DNA of 46,710 nucleotides from Gammaproteobacteria bacterium (lineage in GTDB: Bacteria > Pseudomonadota > Gammaproteobacteria > PS1 > Pseudothioglobaceae). Location of the stretch: positions 1 to 46,710 of the forward strand of contig JAERTA010000114.1 in NCBI GenBank assembly GCA_016845205.1, written 5' to 3'. The notes under the pieces were generated by a model. The model was not told the origin of the DNA and searched no databases. It saw only the letters and a list, made by a program, of their open reading frames with translations. This document shows, piece by piece, positions 23,169 through 33,477 of the stretch (positions within the stretch are counted from its first letter, which is position 1; each line of letters starts with the position of its first letter). The position numbers were made by a program, and so were the translations under genes.

Positions 23169-24719
23169 TTAGCCTTTTTTATGTGGCATGTTTTCAACAG
23201 GAATTACTGCTTTTTTGCGCGGAGCTGGGAACAGGCTAAATCCTGTGCCACCACTCTCACCATGGGCGCTGGTATTACCACCAGAGAATCCATTTTGACC
23301 TTGGAAGCCGTATGGGTCTTCATGACGCATTTCCTCATGTGAAGTTGGAATCACGAAACGATCTTCATAATTAGCAATGCCCAGCATTTGATACATGTCT
23401 TCTGCTTGTTCAACACTTAAGCCTGCGTCCGCTAATACATCAGCACCATCGGTGCCTTCAACCGCTTTAAAGCGTTGGTGTGCACGCATGGCCAATAGTT
23501 TTGAAATTGAGTTAATAATTGGCTTTTCATCACCTGCAGTAAACATATTAGCAAGATACTTGGCTGGGAATCGAACCGAGTCTGCTGTTGGAATTACCCC
23601 ATTAGATGTTTCAACAGTGCCTTTATCAATCTGGCTTTGAACTGGAGACAATGGCGGCACATACCACATCATTGGCAGTGTTCTGTACTCAGGGTGAATT
23701 GGGAAAGCAATCTTCCAATCTTTAACCATTTTGTAAACCGGCGAGTTTTGAGCCGAATCAATCCACGATTGCGGTACGCCATCTTTTAGAGCTTGTTTAA
23801 TCACTTCAGGATCATTCGGATCTAAAAATACATCTAAATGTTCTTGATATAGATCTTGCTCATTGTTTGTTGCAGCACTTTCGCTAATTTTGTCTGCATC
23901 GTAAAGCATGACACCAACATAGCGAATACGACCTACACAAGATTCAGCACAAGCCATTGGCAAGCCCGATTCAATTCGAGGGTAACAACCAATACATTTT
24001 TCAGATTTTCCTGACTCCCAATTGTAATAAACCTTTTTATATGGACAGCCAGTCACACACATTCTCCAACCACGACATTTGTCCTGGTCAACTAAAACAA
24101 TACCGTCTTCTTGACGCTTATAAATTGCACCTGATGGGCAAGATGCTGCACAAGCCGGGTTAAGACAATGATTACATAGGCGCGGAAGATACATATGGAA
24201 TGTATTTTCAAATTCTTTGTACATCTCTTTTTCAACATTTTTAAAGTTAGTGTCTTTAGAGCGTTTTTCAAATTCACCTGCAAGATCATCTTCCCAGTTT
24301 GGGCCCCACTCGATCTTATCCATATCCTTACCAGTAATCTGCGATACTGGACGTGCTGTTGGTGTTGCCTCAACTAGTGGCGAAGACTGTAATTTATGAT
24401 ATTTATAATCAAACGGTTCATAATAATCGTCAATTTCAGGCATATCCGGATTAGCAAAGATGTTCATCAGTTTGCTAGCACGGCCACCTGCTTTAAGTTC
24501 AAGTTTGTTATTAACAACTTTCCAACCACCCTTGTATTTTTCTTGATCTTCCCAGTTTTTCGGAAAACCAATACCAGGCTTTGATTCAACATTATTAAAC
24601 CAAGCGTATTCAACACCTTTTCGGTTGGTCCAAATATTTTTACAAGTGACTGAACAAGTATGACAACCAATACATTTGTCTAGGTTTAGAACCATAGATA
24701 TTTGTGCTCTTATTTTCAT
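23169..24719 (-). CDS. narH: Respiratory nitrate reductase beta subunit NarH
   Basis: 516 residues. Four Cys clusters: CIGCHTCSVTCKN (about 16-28), CNHCLNPACAASCP (about 182), CRGWRMCVTGCPYKK (about 215, where the Trp gives the [3Fe-4S] centre) and CIGCYPRIESGLPMACAESC (about 242). It transfers electrons from NarI haems to NarG. 15 bp after narG. Confidence 0.97.
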   Translation of the reverse strand: MKIRAQISMVLNLDKCIGCHTCSVTCKNIWTNRKGVEYAWFNNVESKPGIGFPKNWEDQEKYKGGWKVVNNKLELKAGGRASKLMNIFANPDMPEIDDYYEPFDYKYHKLQSSPLVEATPTARPVSQITGKDMDKIEWGPNWEDDLAGEFEKRSKDTNFKNVEKEMYKEFENTFHMYLPRLCNHCLNPACAASCPSGAIYKRQEDGIVLVDQDKCRGWRMCVTGCPYKKVYYNWESGKSEKCIGCYPRIESGLPMACAESCVGRIRYVGVMLYDADKISESAATNNEQDLYQEHLDVFLDPNDPEVIKQALKDGVPQSWIDSAQNSPVYKMVKDWKIAFPIHPEYRTLPMMWYVPPLSPVQSQIDKGTVETSNGVIPTADSVRFPAKYLANMFTAGDEKPIINSISKLLAMRAHQRFKAVEGTDGADVLADAGLSVEQAEDMYQMLGIANYEDRFVIPTSHEEMRHEDPYGFQGQNGFSGGNTSAHGESGGTGFSLFPAPRKKAVIPVENMPHKKG

Positions 24720-24734
24720 TTTTGTTCTCCTAGA

Positions 24735-27700
24735 TTAATTATTGATGCCTGGAGGGTTCTTTTGAGCCTCTCTTTCAGGGGTTAATGGTCTTTCTAACCA
24801 GTCAACATCTTGGTCTTCAATTTTGTGCACGATGACATATTCGTCACGGTTTGAACCTACTGTGCCGTAATAGTTAAACGCATATGAGAGCTGGGCATAG
24901 CCACCAATCATGTGTGTTGGTTTTGGCACTGTTCTAGTAACCGTATTTAAAATACCGCCACGTTTACCTGTGGTTGGTGAGCCTGGTACATTGACATTTT
25001 TTTCTTGAGCGTGATACATCATTGCCATGCCATCCGGTACTCTTTGTGAAACCACAACTCTAGCCACAGTAGCGCCATTGTCATTAACCGCTTCTACCCA
25101 ATCATTGTCCTCAAGGCCAATCGCTTTAGCGTCTGCCTCAGATACCCAGAAATATGGACCACCACGGAAAAGCGTTAACATCCTTAAGTTGTCTTGGTAA
25201 GTTGAGTGGATACCCCATTTTGAGTGTGGCGTAATCCAATTAAGCACCAAGTGTGGTTTTTTCTTCACACTATCTGGTATGTTTTCATGCGCCCTTAGAT
25301 TAACTGCTGGCTTATAGGCACAAAAGCCTTCACCAAAGTCTAACATCCATTCGTGATCCTGATAGAACTGTGCACGACCTGTTAATGTTCTTAAAGGAAT
25401 ATGCTCATGTAAGTTGGTATAACAAGCGTTATAACTTACCTCTTCAGATTCAATACCTGACCAAGTTGGTGCGGTAATAATCTTACGTGGTTGCGATACG
25501 ATATCATGATAAGTAATTTTTTCATCTTGACGACCTTTGTACAGATGGGAGTGATCAATACCAGTTTTCTTCGACTGACCTGACCATGATTTATGTGCCA
25601 CTTCACCATTGGTTTCAGGTGCCATTCGCATTACAGCATCACATACATGGACATCTTGTGCGAGTGATGGCATGCCTTTGGAAATACCTTCTTCTTTGAT
25701 GGTACCATTCAGTGTTGCCAGCTCATCAATTTCATGATCGGTATTCCAATCAATACCTTTGATGTTGTTGCCGAGTTTTTTCATGAGTGGGCCTAAGGCA
25801 ATATACTTGGCATAGGTATTTGGATAGTCTCTTTCAACCACTTTAAAGATTGGTGCTGTCTTACCAGGGATTAAGTCACATTCGCCTTTCTTCCAGTCTT
25901 TTACTTCACCAAACGGTTGCGCCAACGCCATTGGCGTGTCGTGCTGCATTGGTAAGGCAACCACGTCTTTTTGTACACCTAGATGTTTCTCGGATAATTC
26001 AGAGAATTTTTTAGCAATCGTTTTAAAGATCTGCCAATCAGATTTTGATTCCCAAGCGGGATCAACCGCTTTACCCAACGGATGGATAAACGGGTGCATA
26101 TCGGTGGTGTTAAGGTCGGCTTTTTCGTACCAAGTTGCTGTTGGCAATACAATGTCTGAATAAGCACCTGTTGAATTAAGACGGAAGTTAATATCTACCA
26201 TGAGGTCTAATTTACCCACTGGCGATTTTTCATGCCATTTGATTTCACTACAAGCTTCACCTTCTTTGCCTTCACTAAGTACACCATTTTGTGCGCCTAA
26301 TAAATGCTTAAGGAAATATTCATGGCCTTTAGATGAGCTACCAATTAAGTTAGCACGCCATACAAACAAGTTGCGCGGAAAGTTTTCTTCTGCGTCGATA
26401 TCTTCATAAGCAAAGTTAATATCACCACTCTTAAGTTTGTCGGCCAGGTAATCAGATACACCTGCTTCATCAGTTGCACCTGCGTCTTCTGCTTCTTTAA
26501 CAATATCCAGTGGATTTTTATCAAAATGAGGCATCGATGGTGTCCAGCCCATGCGCTGCGCTGCGACGTTATAGTCGGCTAATTGTGAGCCTTTGTATTT
26601 ACCTTTTGCAGTAGAAGCTAATAATTCATCTGCCTCAACACGTTCATAACGCCATTGATCTGTATGGAAATACCAATAAGTTGTTGATGCTGTATGACGT
26701 GGTGGACGTTGCCAATCAAGTCCAAAGGCAATTGGCGCCCAACCTGCTTGAGGTCGAAGTTTTTCTTGGCCTACGTAGTGTGCCCAACCACCACCAGATT
26801 GACCCACACAACCACACATGTGTAATAGGTTCATGATGCCACGATAGTTCATATCATTGTGGTACCAGTGGTTAATCGCCGCACCTAAAATCACCATTGA
26901 CTTGCCTCGAGTTTTCGAAGCATTGTCAGCAAATTCACGGCCTGTTGTTTCTAAATCAGCAGCTGGGATGCCAGTAATTTTGGCTGCCCATGCTGGTGTG
27001 TAAGGCACACTTTCATCGTCATAAGAGGTGGCTAAATTATCACCCAAGCCACGATCAATGCCGTATTGTGCAATTTGAAGATCACAAACCGAAGTCACCA
27101 TTACCTCATCACCATTAGCAAGTTTTAGTTTACGTGCCGGAATCTTACGTACTAATGAATCGCCTTCATCAGGGTTAAAGTGTGGGAAAGTCACATCTAC
27201 AACTTCGTCTTTTGTATTAATACAACTAAGCTCTGCTTCAATATCTTTGCCAGCTGCCTGTTCTAAGATATTCCATTTACCTTCTTCTCCCCAGCGGAAA
27301 CCAACTGAGCCGTTTGGCGCGACAAAGGAATTACTTTTTGAATCAAAAACAATGGTCTTCCATTCAGGGTTGTTGTCTTCCCCTAAGTTTTTATCAAAGT
27401 CTGATGCGCGAAGGAATCGACCAGTCACTGTTTTGCCATCAACCTCCTCTAAGATAACTTGCATTGGGAAATCGGTAAAACTGCGTGCATATTCAGTAAA
27501 GTAAGGGTCTTGCTTTTCAACGTGGAACTCTTTAAGTGCCACATGACCCATGGCCATAAAGGCTGCTGCATCTGTACCTTGTTTAACCGGCATCCACAGA
27601 TCAGCAAATTTAACGTATTCTGCATAATCTGGCGCCATTGAGACAATCTTGGTACCGTTGTAACGTGATTCAGTCATAAAGTGCGCATCTGGTGTACGCG

Positions 27701-28478
27701 TCATTGGTAGGTTGGCACCACAAATAATAATATATTTAGAGTTGTACCAATCAGCAGATTCAGGTACGTCTGTTTGTTCACCCCATACTTGTGGAGAGGC
27801 AGGCGGTAAATCACAGTACCAGTCATAGAACGAGCCAACACCTGCGCCAATCATTGATAAGTATCTTGAACCAGCAGCATATGAAATCATACTCATGGCT
27901 GGAATAGGGCTGAAGCCATAAATACGATCAGGGCCCCATTTTTTAATGGTGTAAACATTAGCCGCCGCAGTCATTTCAACTACTTCTTCCCAAGTTGCGC
28001 GTACAAATCCACCCAATCCACGAACACTAACGTAGGAATCGCGTTTTTCTTGGTCAGCTTGAATTGCTTCCCAAGCTTCTACCGTGTCTTTGCCATTTTT
28101 GCGCTCAGCGCGGTATAAGTCTAATAAGCGGCCACGAATTAAAGGGTATTTAATACGGTGTGGAGAATATAAGTACCAAGAGAATGAAGCACCACGTTGA
28201 CAACCGCGAGGCTCATGATTTGGAAGGTCTTCACGAGTACGAGGATAATCGGTTTGTTGCATCTCGTATGATACTAGGCCATTTTTTACAAAAATTTGCC
28301 AAGAGCAACCACCGGTACAGTTTACACCGTGAGTAGAGCGTACTACTTTGTCATGACGCCAGCGATTACGATAGGTATCTTCCCATGCGCGATCTTCTTC
28401 AGTAACAATGCCGTGACCTTTTGAATAAGTTGACTTAATGCGATTAAAATATTTAAGTCTGTCTAAAAAATGACTCAT
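24735..28478 (-). CDS. narG: Respiratory nitrate reductase alpha subunit NarG
   Basis: 1247 residues, full length. The N-terminal HGVNCTGGCSW (His50, Cys54, Cys58) provides the His-Cys3 [4Fe-4S] site FS0. The molybdenum Asp region is in DWYCDLPPASPQVWGEQTD (about 217). MGD-binding motifs occur throughout. Cytoplasmic nitrate reduction coupled to quinol oxidation. Transcribed from a promoter with an FNR box in the 191-bp gap after narK2, separated from the narK genes by a strong terminator. Confidence 0.98.
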   Translation of the reverse strand: MSHFLDRLKYFNRIKSTYSKGHGIVTEEDRAWEDTYRNRWRHDKVVRSTHGVNCTGGCSWQIFVKNGLVSYEMQQTDYPRTREDLPNHEPRGCQRGASFSWYLYSPHRIKYPLIRGRLLDLYRAERKNGKDTVEAWEAIQADQEKRDSYVSVRGLGGFVRATWEEVVEMTAAANVYTIKKWGPDRIYGFSPIPAMSMISYAAGSRYLSMIGAGVGSFYDWYCDLPPASPQVWGEQTDVPESADWYNSKYIIICGANLPMTRTPDAHFMTESRYNGTKIVSMAPDYAEYVKFADLWMPVKQGTDAAAFMAMGHVALKEFHVEKQDPYFTEYARSFTDFPMQVILEEVDGKTVTGRFLRASDFDKNLGEDNNPEWKTIVFDSKSNSFVAPNGSVGFRWGEEGKWNILEQAAGKDIEAELSCINTKDEVVDVTFPHFNPDEGDSLVRKIPARKLKLANGDEVMVTSVCDLQIAQYGIDRGLGDNLATSYDDESVPYTPAWAAKITGIPAADLETTGREFADNASKTRGKSMVILGAAINHWYHNDMNYRGIMNLLHMCGCVGQSGGGWAHYVGQEKLRPQAGWAPIAFGLDWQRPPRHTASTTYWYFHTDQWRYERVEADELLASTAKGKYKGSQLADYNVAAQRMGWTPSMPHFDKNPLDIVKEAEDAGATDEAGVSDYLADKLKSGDINFAYEDIDAEENFPRNLFVWRANLIGSSSKGHEYFLKHLLGAQNGVLSEGKEGEACSEIKWHEKSPVGKLDLMVDINFRLNSTGAYSDIVLPTATWYEKADLNTTDMHPFIHPLGKAVDPAWESKSDWQIFKTIAKKFSELSEKHLGVQKDVVALPMQHDTPMALAQPFGEVKDWKKGECDLIPGKTAPIFKVVERDYPNTYAKYIALGPLMKKLGNNIKGIDWNTDHEIDELATLNGTIKEEGISKGMPSLAQDVHVCDAVMRMAPETNGEVAHKSWSGQSKKTGIDHSHLYKGRQDEKITYHDIVSQPRKIITAPTWSGIESEEVSYNACYTNLHEHIPLRTLTGRAQFYQDHEWMLDFGEGFCAYKPAVNLRAHENIPDSVKKKPHLVLNWITPHSKWGIHSTYQDNLRMLTLFRGGPYFWVSEADAKAIGLEDNDWVEAVNDNGATVARVVVSQRVPDGMAMMYHAQEKNVNVPGSPTTGKRGGILNTVTRTVPKPTHMIGGYAQLSYAFNYYGTVGSNRDEYVIVHKIEDQDVDWLERPLTPEREAQKNPPGINN

Positions 28479-28564
28479 AGTCCTTTCTCCTGTTTGTTGT
28501 TTCTCTTCTTGTTAATTGCAAATCTTGTTTAAAGTTTATTTTTCCACCTGCTGTGGATAAAACC

Positions 28565-28578
28565 TTGACGAGGATCAA
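28565..28578 (-). promoter_or_regulatory. FNR box of narGHJI
   Basis: TTGAC-GAGG-ATCAA, 87 bp upstream of narG. A -10 is less clear than at the other sites: AAAAAT or TAAACT would put the start 40-46 bp from the box centre. Confidence 0.65.
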
Positions 28579-28633
28579 TAAAACTTTAACTTTTTATTAA
28601 AAATAACTAGTGATTAATTATTTTTAATAAAAT

Positions 28634-28656
28634 GGGGCGAGTGTTTAGCTCGCCCC
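28634..28656 (-). terminator. Intrinsic terminator between narK2 and narG
   Basis: A perfect eight-bp GGGGCGAG/CTCGCCCC stem with a seven-base loop. T-rich DNA lies on both sides, so it could act in either direction. It separates the narK and narGHJI transcription units. Confidence 0.88.
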
Positions 28657-28669
28657 AATATTTTTTTAT

Positions 28670-30283
28670 TTATGGATTATGGAATTCTGCATCCTTACGA
28701 AGGTAGAACCACCAGTTAATTACCATACAAACTGCGTAGAACACCGCAAAACCATAGAGTGCGTTTTCTGGTGTTGTTAGCTTAATCTGCTCACCAAACA
28801 CTTTTGGAATGATGAAGGCGCCATAAGCCGCTACCGCAGATGTCCAACCTAGAACTGGGCCAGCCTGCTCTTTGTTAAATACTTGTGAAATTGTTCTAAA
28901 AGTAGAACCATTACCAATACCTGTCATTGCAAATAGAATTACAAATAAGATTAGGAATGGGTAGAAGAACTCTTCCGGTGTCGCACTTGCGTAAGCTTGC
29001 TTCATGAAGTAAGCCACACCTAATGCAGAGGCCACCATAACAGCAGAGATGATTTGTGTCACTTTAGCACCACCCATCTTGTCGGCAATCATGCCACCAA
29101 TTGGTCGAATCAGTGCACCAACAAACGCACCCATCCAAGCATAAGTTAACGCTGAAGGGCCATTTGGATTAACGGTATTATGCGTCATAACACCGTCCAC
29201 CATAAGATGCTGGAAACCAAAGATCACTTTAATGGATAGTGCCAGTGTGGCCGCATAACCAATAAATGAGCCGAATGTCATGGTGTAAATCACCGTCATT
29301 GCCCACGTGTGTTTGTTACCAAAAATTTTGTATTGACGATTAATGCCTTCTTTATAGTCACTACCCAGTGGTAATAATTTAAGTAGCAATACTGTTAAAG
29401 TAATAATAATTGGTAGTGCTATCCACTTACTAAGCATCAGCCCTGATCCAGAAGCCACTTCAGGCAGCATTAGCCACAAACCAAAGGCTGCTGTTGCAAG
29501 ACCTAAAATCAACATCACAATGATCTTAATAAAAGCGCCTAGAGTTGAGCCAATATTTGGAGATACATGTTCCTCTGTAATATTGTTCATGCCCATCCAT
29601 GAGGCTAACGATAATGGAATAAGAATGACCAGCCACACATAGCCTGCATTTTGTAAGTAAGTGTCAGTACCTGCTGGAATCTTACCGATTAACGTACCGG
29701 AAGCAATTTGCAATTCTGTCGGATTACCCATCACTGCTAATGTCATTACCAAAGGAATAACGATTTGCATTGTGGTTACGCCAAAGTTACCTAAACCTGC
29801 ATTCATACCCAATGAATAACCTTGAATCTTCTTCGGAAAGAAGAAAGAAATGTTTGACATTGAAGAGGCAAAGTTACCACCACCAAAACCAGACATTAAG
29901 GCCAATACTTGGAAGTGCCAAAATGGTGTATCAGGCGTTGACAAGGCAATACCCAAGCCTAAGGCTGGGAGTATTAACAAGGTCGTGGTCAGCCAAATGG
30001 TGTTTCTACCACCTGCTAGGCGGATAAAAAAGGTTGACGGAATACGTAGTGTCGCACCTGATAAACCTGCAATCGCGGCCAAAGTGAACAGTTGTGACTT
30101 ATCAAAACCGCCATAACCTGTATTTAGCATCTGCACGGTAATAATACCCCACATCAACCATACGGCAAATCCCGACAATAAACTTGGGATAGAAATCCAC
30201 AAGTTACGGTTGGCAATTGCCTTGCCAGTGCTTTCCCACTCGGACTCATCATCCGGGTTCCAGCTTTTTATATCTTTAGCCAT
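28670..30283 (-). CDS. narK2: Nitrate/nitrite MFS transporter, NarK2 type
   Basis: 537 residues with twelve transmembrane helices and two longer loops. The nitrate signature GFGGGNFASSMSNISFFFPKKIQG (first half; part shown) and its C-terminal counterpart GIGNGSTFRTISQVF are those of nitrate/nitrite antiporters of the E. coli NarK kind. It would exchange cytoplasmic nitrite made by NarG for nitrate. Lies 34 bp downstream of the narK1-type gene. Confidence 0.92.
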   Translation of the reverse strand: MAKDIKSWNPDDESEWESTGKAIANRNLWISIPSLLSGFAVWLMWGIITVQMLNTGYGGFDKSQLFTLAAIAGLSGATLRIPSTFFIRLAGGRNTIWLTTTLLILPALGLGIALSTPDTPFWHFQVLALMSGFGGGNFASSMSNISFFFPKKIQGYSLGMNAGLGNFGVTTMQIVIPLVMTLAVMGNPTELQIASGTLIGKIPAGTDTYLQNAGYVWLVILIPLSLASWMGMNNITEEHVSPNIGSTLGAFIKIIVMLILGLATAAFGLWLMLPEVASGSGLMLSKWIALPIIITLTVLLLKLLPLGSDYKEGINRQYKIFGNKHTWAMTVIYTMTFGSFIGYAATLALSIKVIFGFQHLMVDGVMTHNTVNPNGPSALTYAWMGAFVGALIRPIGGMIADKMGGAKVTQIISAVMVASALGVAYFMKQAYASATPEEFFYPFLILFVILFAMTGIGNGSTFRTISQVFNKEQAGPVLGWTSAVAAYGAFIIPKVFGEQIKLTTPENALYGFAVFYAVCMVINWWFYLRKDAEFHNP

Positions 30284-30317
30284 TACGACCTCCTTTTATT
30301 AAAAACTCTTTCAATTA

Positions 30318-31724
30318 CTAATGACTACCTTTTTGCGCGTTGGCTTTAAAGGTGTTATATCTTTCGTTAAATTCTTCAAGCAGATCCATTTGTTCTAATA
30401 TTGCACGAGCAGAGATAACCTCTTCTGGGTTGTCATGTGTTTGTGCGTATTCATCAAACGCATCGTCTCTAGCTTGTTGAATATTTTTCGCTTCTTGATC
30501 TTTACCAAAGGTAAAGTACATCCATATTAAAGACACCGCAGTTGCGCCGAATAGCAACATAAAGATCACCGAATTGATGTGAGTGAAATCAATTAAAGCG
30601 CCAAACATAATTGGCAACAAGAAACCACCCATACCACCAGCAAGGCCAACCACACCTGAAGCCACACCAATGTTGTCCGAATATTCATCTGATAAAAACT
30701 TAAATACGGAAGCCTTTCCAAAACCCCAAGCAATACCGAGCACAAACAGGAATGCAGTAAAGATCCAAACATTTAGACTAAGATCAAAATGCTCCGAACC
30801 GTGGGTTGTTTGGATAACCAACCCAGTTTGTGGGTATGACATAAAGAATAAGCAGATAAGTGAAATCCACATCACCCACCAAGTTACTTTGTAGGCGCCA
30901 TATTTGTCTGAAAACCAACCGCCGAGTGCACGAATTACACCTGAAGGCAGTACAAAGATTGCAGCGAGTAATGCCGCTGTTGTTAGGTCAAAACCATATT
31001 CATTGATATAGTATTTTGTCATCCATAAAGACAAACCAACAAAACCACCAAAAACCAATGAGTAATATTGCATGTATTTCCATATCTTTGGATCTTTTAA
31101 TATCTCTAATTGTTCTTTTGTGCTTACACGTGTTTTGTGTTGGTGAGCAGGATCTGTGTAAGTAAACATCCAGTATAGGATGACTACCACAATCATAGCA
31201 ACAGCATAAATTTTAGGTACTGATTGCCAGCCGTAGGCTACTACTAATGATGGTGCAACAAATTTAGTTAGCGCGGCACCCGCATTACCGGCACCAAAAA
31301 TACCCATGGCAAAACCTTGGTGTTTTTGATCAAACCATTTGGCAGTATAGGCAATACCAACCGAGAAAGAGGCGCCAGCAATACCCACAAATAAACCTAA
31401 GATTAAGAATTGCCAATACTCAGTCGCACTACCGATAAACCACAGAGGGGCGATCATGGTTAGCATTAAAACAAAGTAAACAATTCGACCACCTACAATG
31501 TCAGTTAGCATACCCACTGGCAATCTAAAGATAGATCCCGTTAAAATTGGTGTTGCTACCAGTAGGCCAAATTGAGTTTCAGATAATTCTAATAGTTCTT
31601 TAATCGGAATACCAATAATTGAAAATATAACCCAAACAGCAAAACAAGCTGTAAAGGCAATCGTATTTGCAGCTAATACTGAATTAGCTTGTGCTTTTGG
31701 ATTACTGATTATTGATAAACCCAT
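30318..31724 (-). CDS. narK1: Nitrate MFS transporter, NarK1 type
   Basis: 468 residues with twelve transmembrane helices. GLFVGIAGASFSVGIAYTAKWF (about 115; part shown) and GVVGLAGGMGGFLLP are signatures of the NarK1 nitrate-proton symporter branch. Together with the next gene it forms the K1-K2 pair seen in several denitrifiers. First gene after an FNR box. The type is assigned by motif and by analogy with paired NarK systems. Confidence 0.9.
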   Translation of the reverse strand: MGLSIISNPKAQANSVLAANTIAFTACFAVWVIFSIIGIPIKELLELSETQFGLLVATPILTGSIFRLPVGMLTDIVGGRIVYFVLMLTMIAPLWFIGSATEYWQFLILGLFVGIAGASFSVGIAYTAKWFDQKHQGFAMGIFGAGNAGAALTKFVAPSLVVAYGWQSVPKIYAVAMIVVVILYWMFTYTDPAHQHKTRVSTKEQLEILKDPKIWKYMQYYSLVFGGFVGLSLWMTKYYINEYGFDLTTAALLAAIFVLPSGVIRALGGWFSDKYGAYKVTWWVMWISLICLFFMSYPQTGLVIQTTHGSEHFDLSLNVWIFTAFLFVLGIAWGFGKASVFKFLSDEYSDNIGVASGVVGLAGGMGGFLLPIMFGALIDFTHINSVIFMLLFGATAVSLIWMYFTFGKDQEAKNIQQARDDAFDEYAQTHDNPEEVISARAILEQMDLLEEFNERYNTFKANAQKGSH

Positions 31725-31762
31725 AACGTCTCCCTGGTTAAATTAAAACTTTGTTATTTTTT

Positions 31763-31803
31763 ATTATTCTGTTTGTTTTTGATAAAACCTTGACGCATAT
31801 CAA
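31763..31803 (-). promoter_or_regulatory. FNR box and promoter of narK1-narK2
   Basis: TTGAC-GCAT-ATCAA (31790-31803) with a minus-strand AATAAT (31763-31768). The predicted start 31756 lies 40.5 bp from the box centre and 32 bases before the gene. Confidence 0.7.
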
Positions 31804-31908
31804 GAGAAATCAAGTTTTTTCGCATAAATGATTTGAGGGTAGGTGTCCATCAGCTTTTTGCAGTGTAAAATTAATTCAAGTTAATCGTTAATTTGGTGAA
31901 TAAGTAAT

Positions 31909-32460
31909 ATGGTCGATACACAACAGTCTTTTGAGAAGACAAAGATCAAGGTTGGTTTTATCACAATTTCAGATCGAGCAGCTCGTGGTGAATATGAGGA
32001 CATTGGCGGGCCTGCTATGCAAGCATGGATTAGCCATGCAATCCTTTCACCGTATGAGGTTCAGAGTATTATTATTGAAGACGAGCAAGATTTAATCGAG
32101 CAAACTATGATTGACTTTGCTGATCAAAAAAAATGTAATTTAATCCTCACTACTGGTGGCACTGGGCCAACCACACGCGACGTCACACCTGAGGCTACGC
32201 ACAATGTTTGTGAGCGAATCTTTGATGGGTTTGCAGAGCAAATGCGCAATGTTTCGCTACGAACTGTACCAACGGCAATTTTATCGCGTCAAACTGCAGG
32301 TACACGAGGCAACAGCTTAATTATCAACTTACCGGGAAAGCCTGCTGCAATTGCCGTTTGCTTGGGTGCGGTGTTTTTAGCAGTGCCAAAATGTTTAGAG
32401 TTGTTAGATAACTCTAATATTCAAATTGATTTGGATTTTGTAGAACAAGAATTTGAATAA
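31909..32460 (+). CDS. mog: Molybdopterin adenylyltransferase Mog
   Basis: 183 residues. LILTTGGTGPTTRDVTPEAT (about 79-98) and AGTRGNSLIINLPGKPAAI (about 131-149) are MoaB/Mog motifs. The length and the extended C-terminus fit Mog, which adenylylates molybdopterin before MoeA acts. It is divergent from narK1; a TAAAAT at 31866-31871 is a possible -10. Confidence 0.9.
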   Translation: MVDTQQSFEKTKIKVGFITISDRAARGEYEDIGGPAMQAWISHAILSPYEVQSIIIEDEQDLIEQTMIDFADQKKCNLILTTGGTGPTTRDVTPEATHNVCERIFDGFAEQMRNVSLRTVPTAILSRQTAGTRGNSLIINLPGKPAAIAVCLGAVFLAVPKCLELLDNSNIQIDLDFVEQEFE

Positions 32461-32474
32461 TGAGTGATTTTTTA

Positions 32475-32502
32475 TTGGATTTTAAAAAAATCCAAAATTT
32501 TT
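32475..32502 (+). terminator. Intrinsic terminator of mog
   Basis: TTGGATTTT and AAAATCCAA form an AT-rich stem followed by an A-tract and then T-rich DNA. It starts 15 bases after the stop codon. The rest of the 190-bp gap to the next gene holds only AT-rich sequence. Confidence 0.55.
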
Positions 32503-32650
32503 CAAATTCTAATCAAAAATCTTCAGTTTAATTAAAAAATCACTGTTTTTGCCTTAAAAACTGCCTATTATTCAGTGTTTTTAGGGTGATTTTGATAGGA
32601 CTGTGGTCGTTAGATTGCTTCGCGGTGTTTTTTCCGAATTTTTTTAAGCG

Positions 32651-33376
32651 TTAGTGATGAGCACACTGTTGTGTTTGGAATAAATCACAATCTACGCCGG
32701 TGGTTTTGTCGCAATATTGGCATAATTTATCATCACTTTCTAACTGTATTTCTTTGTTGTTAATAAAAATTCCATCATTTTTAAGATCAGTCAGTGCTCT
32801 AGAGAAAGATTCTGGTGTCATGCCTAAATAAGCAGCAATTAAACGTTTGGGATGTGCAAACTCCAGGTTGTTGTTGATTTTGGTGCGTAGTAAATACCAG
32901 CCTACTTTCTCTCGTGTGGTTTTGAGTTGCAACATTTCAGAAAATTGCATAAATTCTTGTGTACTTTTGGCCAATAACTGAATAACATTCATTGAAAATT
33001 GATGATTTTTCGCAATTAAGTCATTGACTTTGTTTTTACTAAAACAAATTAGCGTTGTGTCTCTAACAAATTTTGCTGCAATGTTGTAATGTGGCAAAAA
33101 ATGCATGGGCGAAATAACATCATTTTGATCAATAATGCGCAAGACTAATTCATCACCTCTTTGGTCGAATTGAGTGAGTTTGAACAGCCCCTCGTAGGCA
33201 AAGTAGAGGTTTGCATATTCTTCGGCATTGAGAATAACCGTCTCATCTTTTTGATATTGAACCACCTGCATTGATCCAAAGAATTTGTCTAAATCCGATG
33301 TTGAGATATTTGCAAAAATTGATTGATTTGATAAAAAATCAAAATAATTGTTTGCTGAGTCTTTATTTGCAGGCAT
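32651..33376 (-). CDS. FNR-like regulator with C-terminal cysteine cluster (paralog 1)
   Basis: 241 residues from the ATG at 33376. An ATG three codons upstream is possible, but this start makes the protein equal in length to its paralog at 41446-42171. A Crp/Fnr sensory domain, dimer helix and winged helix are present. The recognition helix LGMTPESFSRALTD keeps the Glu-x-x-Ser-Arg of FNR, so TTGAT-N4-ATCAA targets are expected. It lacks N-terminal FNR cysteines but ends with C219-x2-C222-x7-C230-x7-C238. C-terminal cluster ligands are known in Bacillus Fnr, so an iron-sulfur sensor is plausible. A perfect FNR box lies 23 bp upstream of the start. Confidence 0.9.
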   Translation of the reverse strand: MPANKDSANNYFDFLSNQSIFANISTSDLDKFFGSMQVVQYQKDETVILNAEEYANLYFAYEGLFKLTQFDQRGDELVLRIIDQNDVISPMHFLPHYNIAAKFVRDTTLICFSKNKVNDLIAKNHQFSMNVIQLLAKSTQEFMQFSEMLQLKTTREKVGWYLLRTKINNNLEFAHPKRLIAAYLGMTPESFSRALTDLKNDGIFINNKEIQLESDDKLCQYCDKTTGVDCDLFQTQQCAHH

Positions 33377-33398
33377 GCGCCTCATTTTATCTAATTAA

Positions 33399-33439
33399 TT
33401 GATTTGTATCAATTAATGATTTTATTTTTTTATTACAAT
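33399..33439. promoter_or_regulatory. FNR box between regulator paralog 1 and the DUF2892 gene
   Basis: A perfect TTGAT-TTGT-ATCAA at 33399-33412. Rightward, TACAAT (33434-33439) predicts a start at 33446, 40.5 bp from the centre. Leftward it is too close to the regulator start for class II activation and would more likely repress. Confidence 0.65.
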
Positions 33440-33477
33440 GGCTCACTAATTTATAAAAACCATTTATGACGTAATAG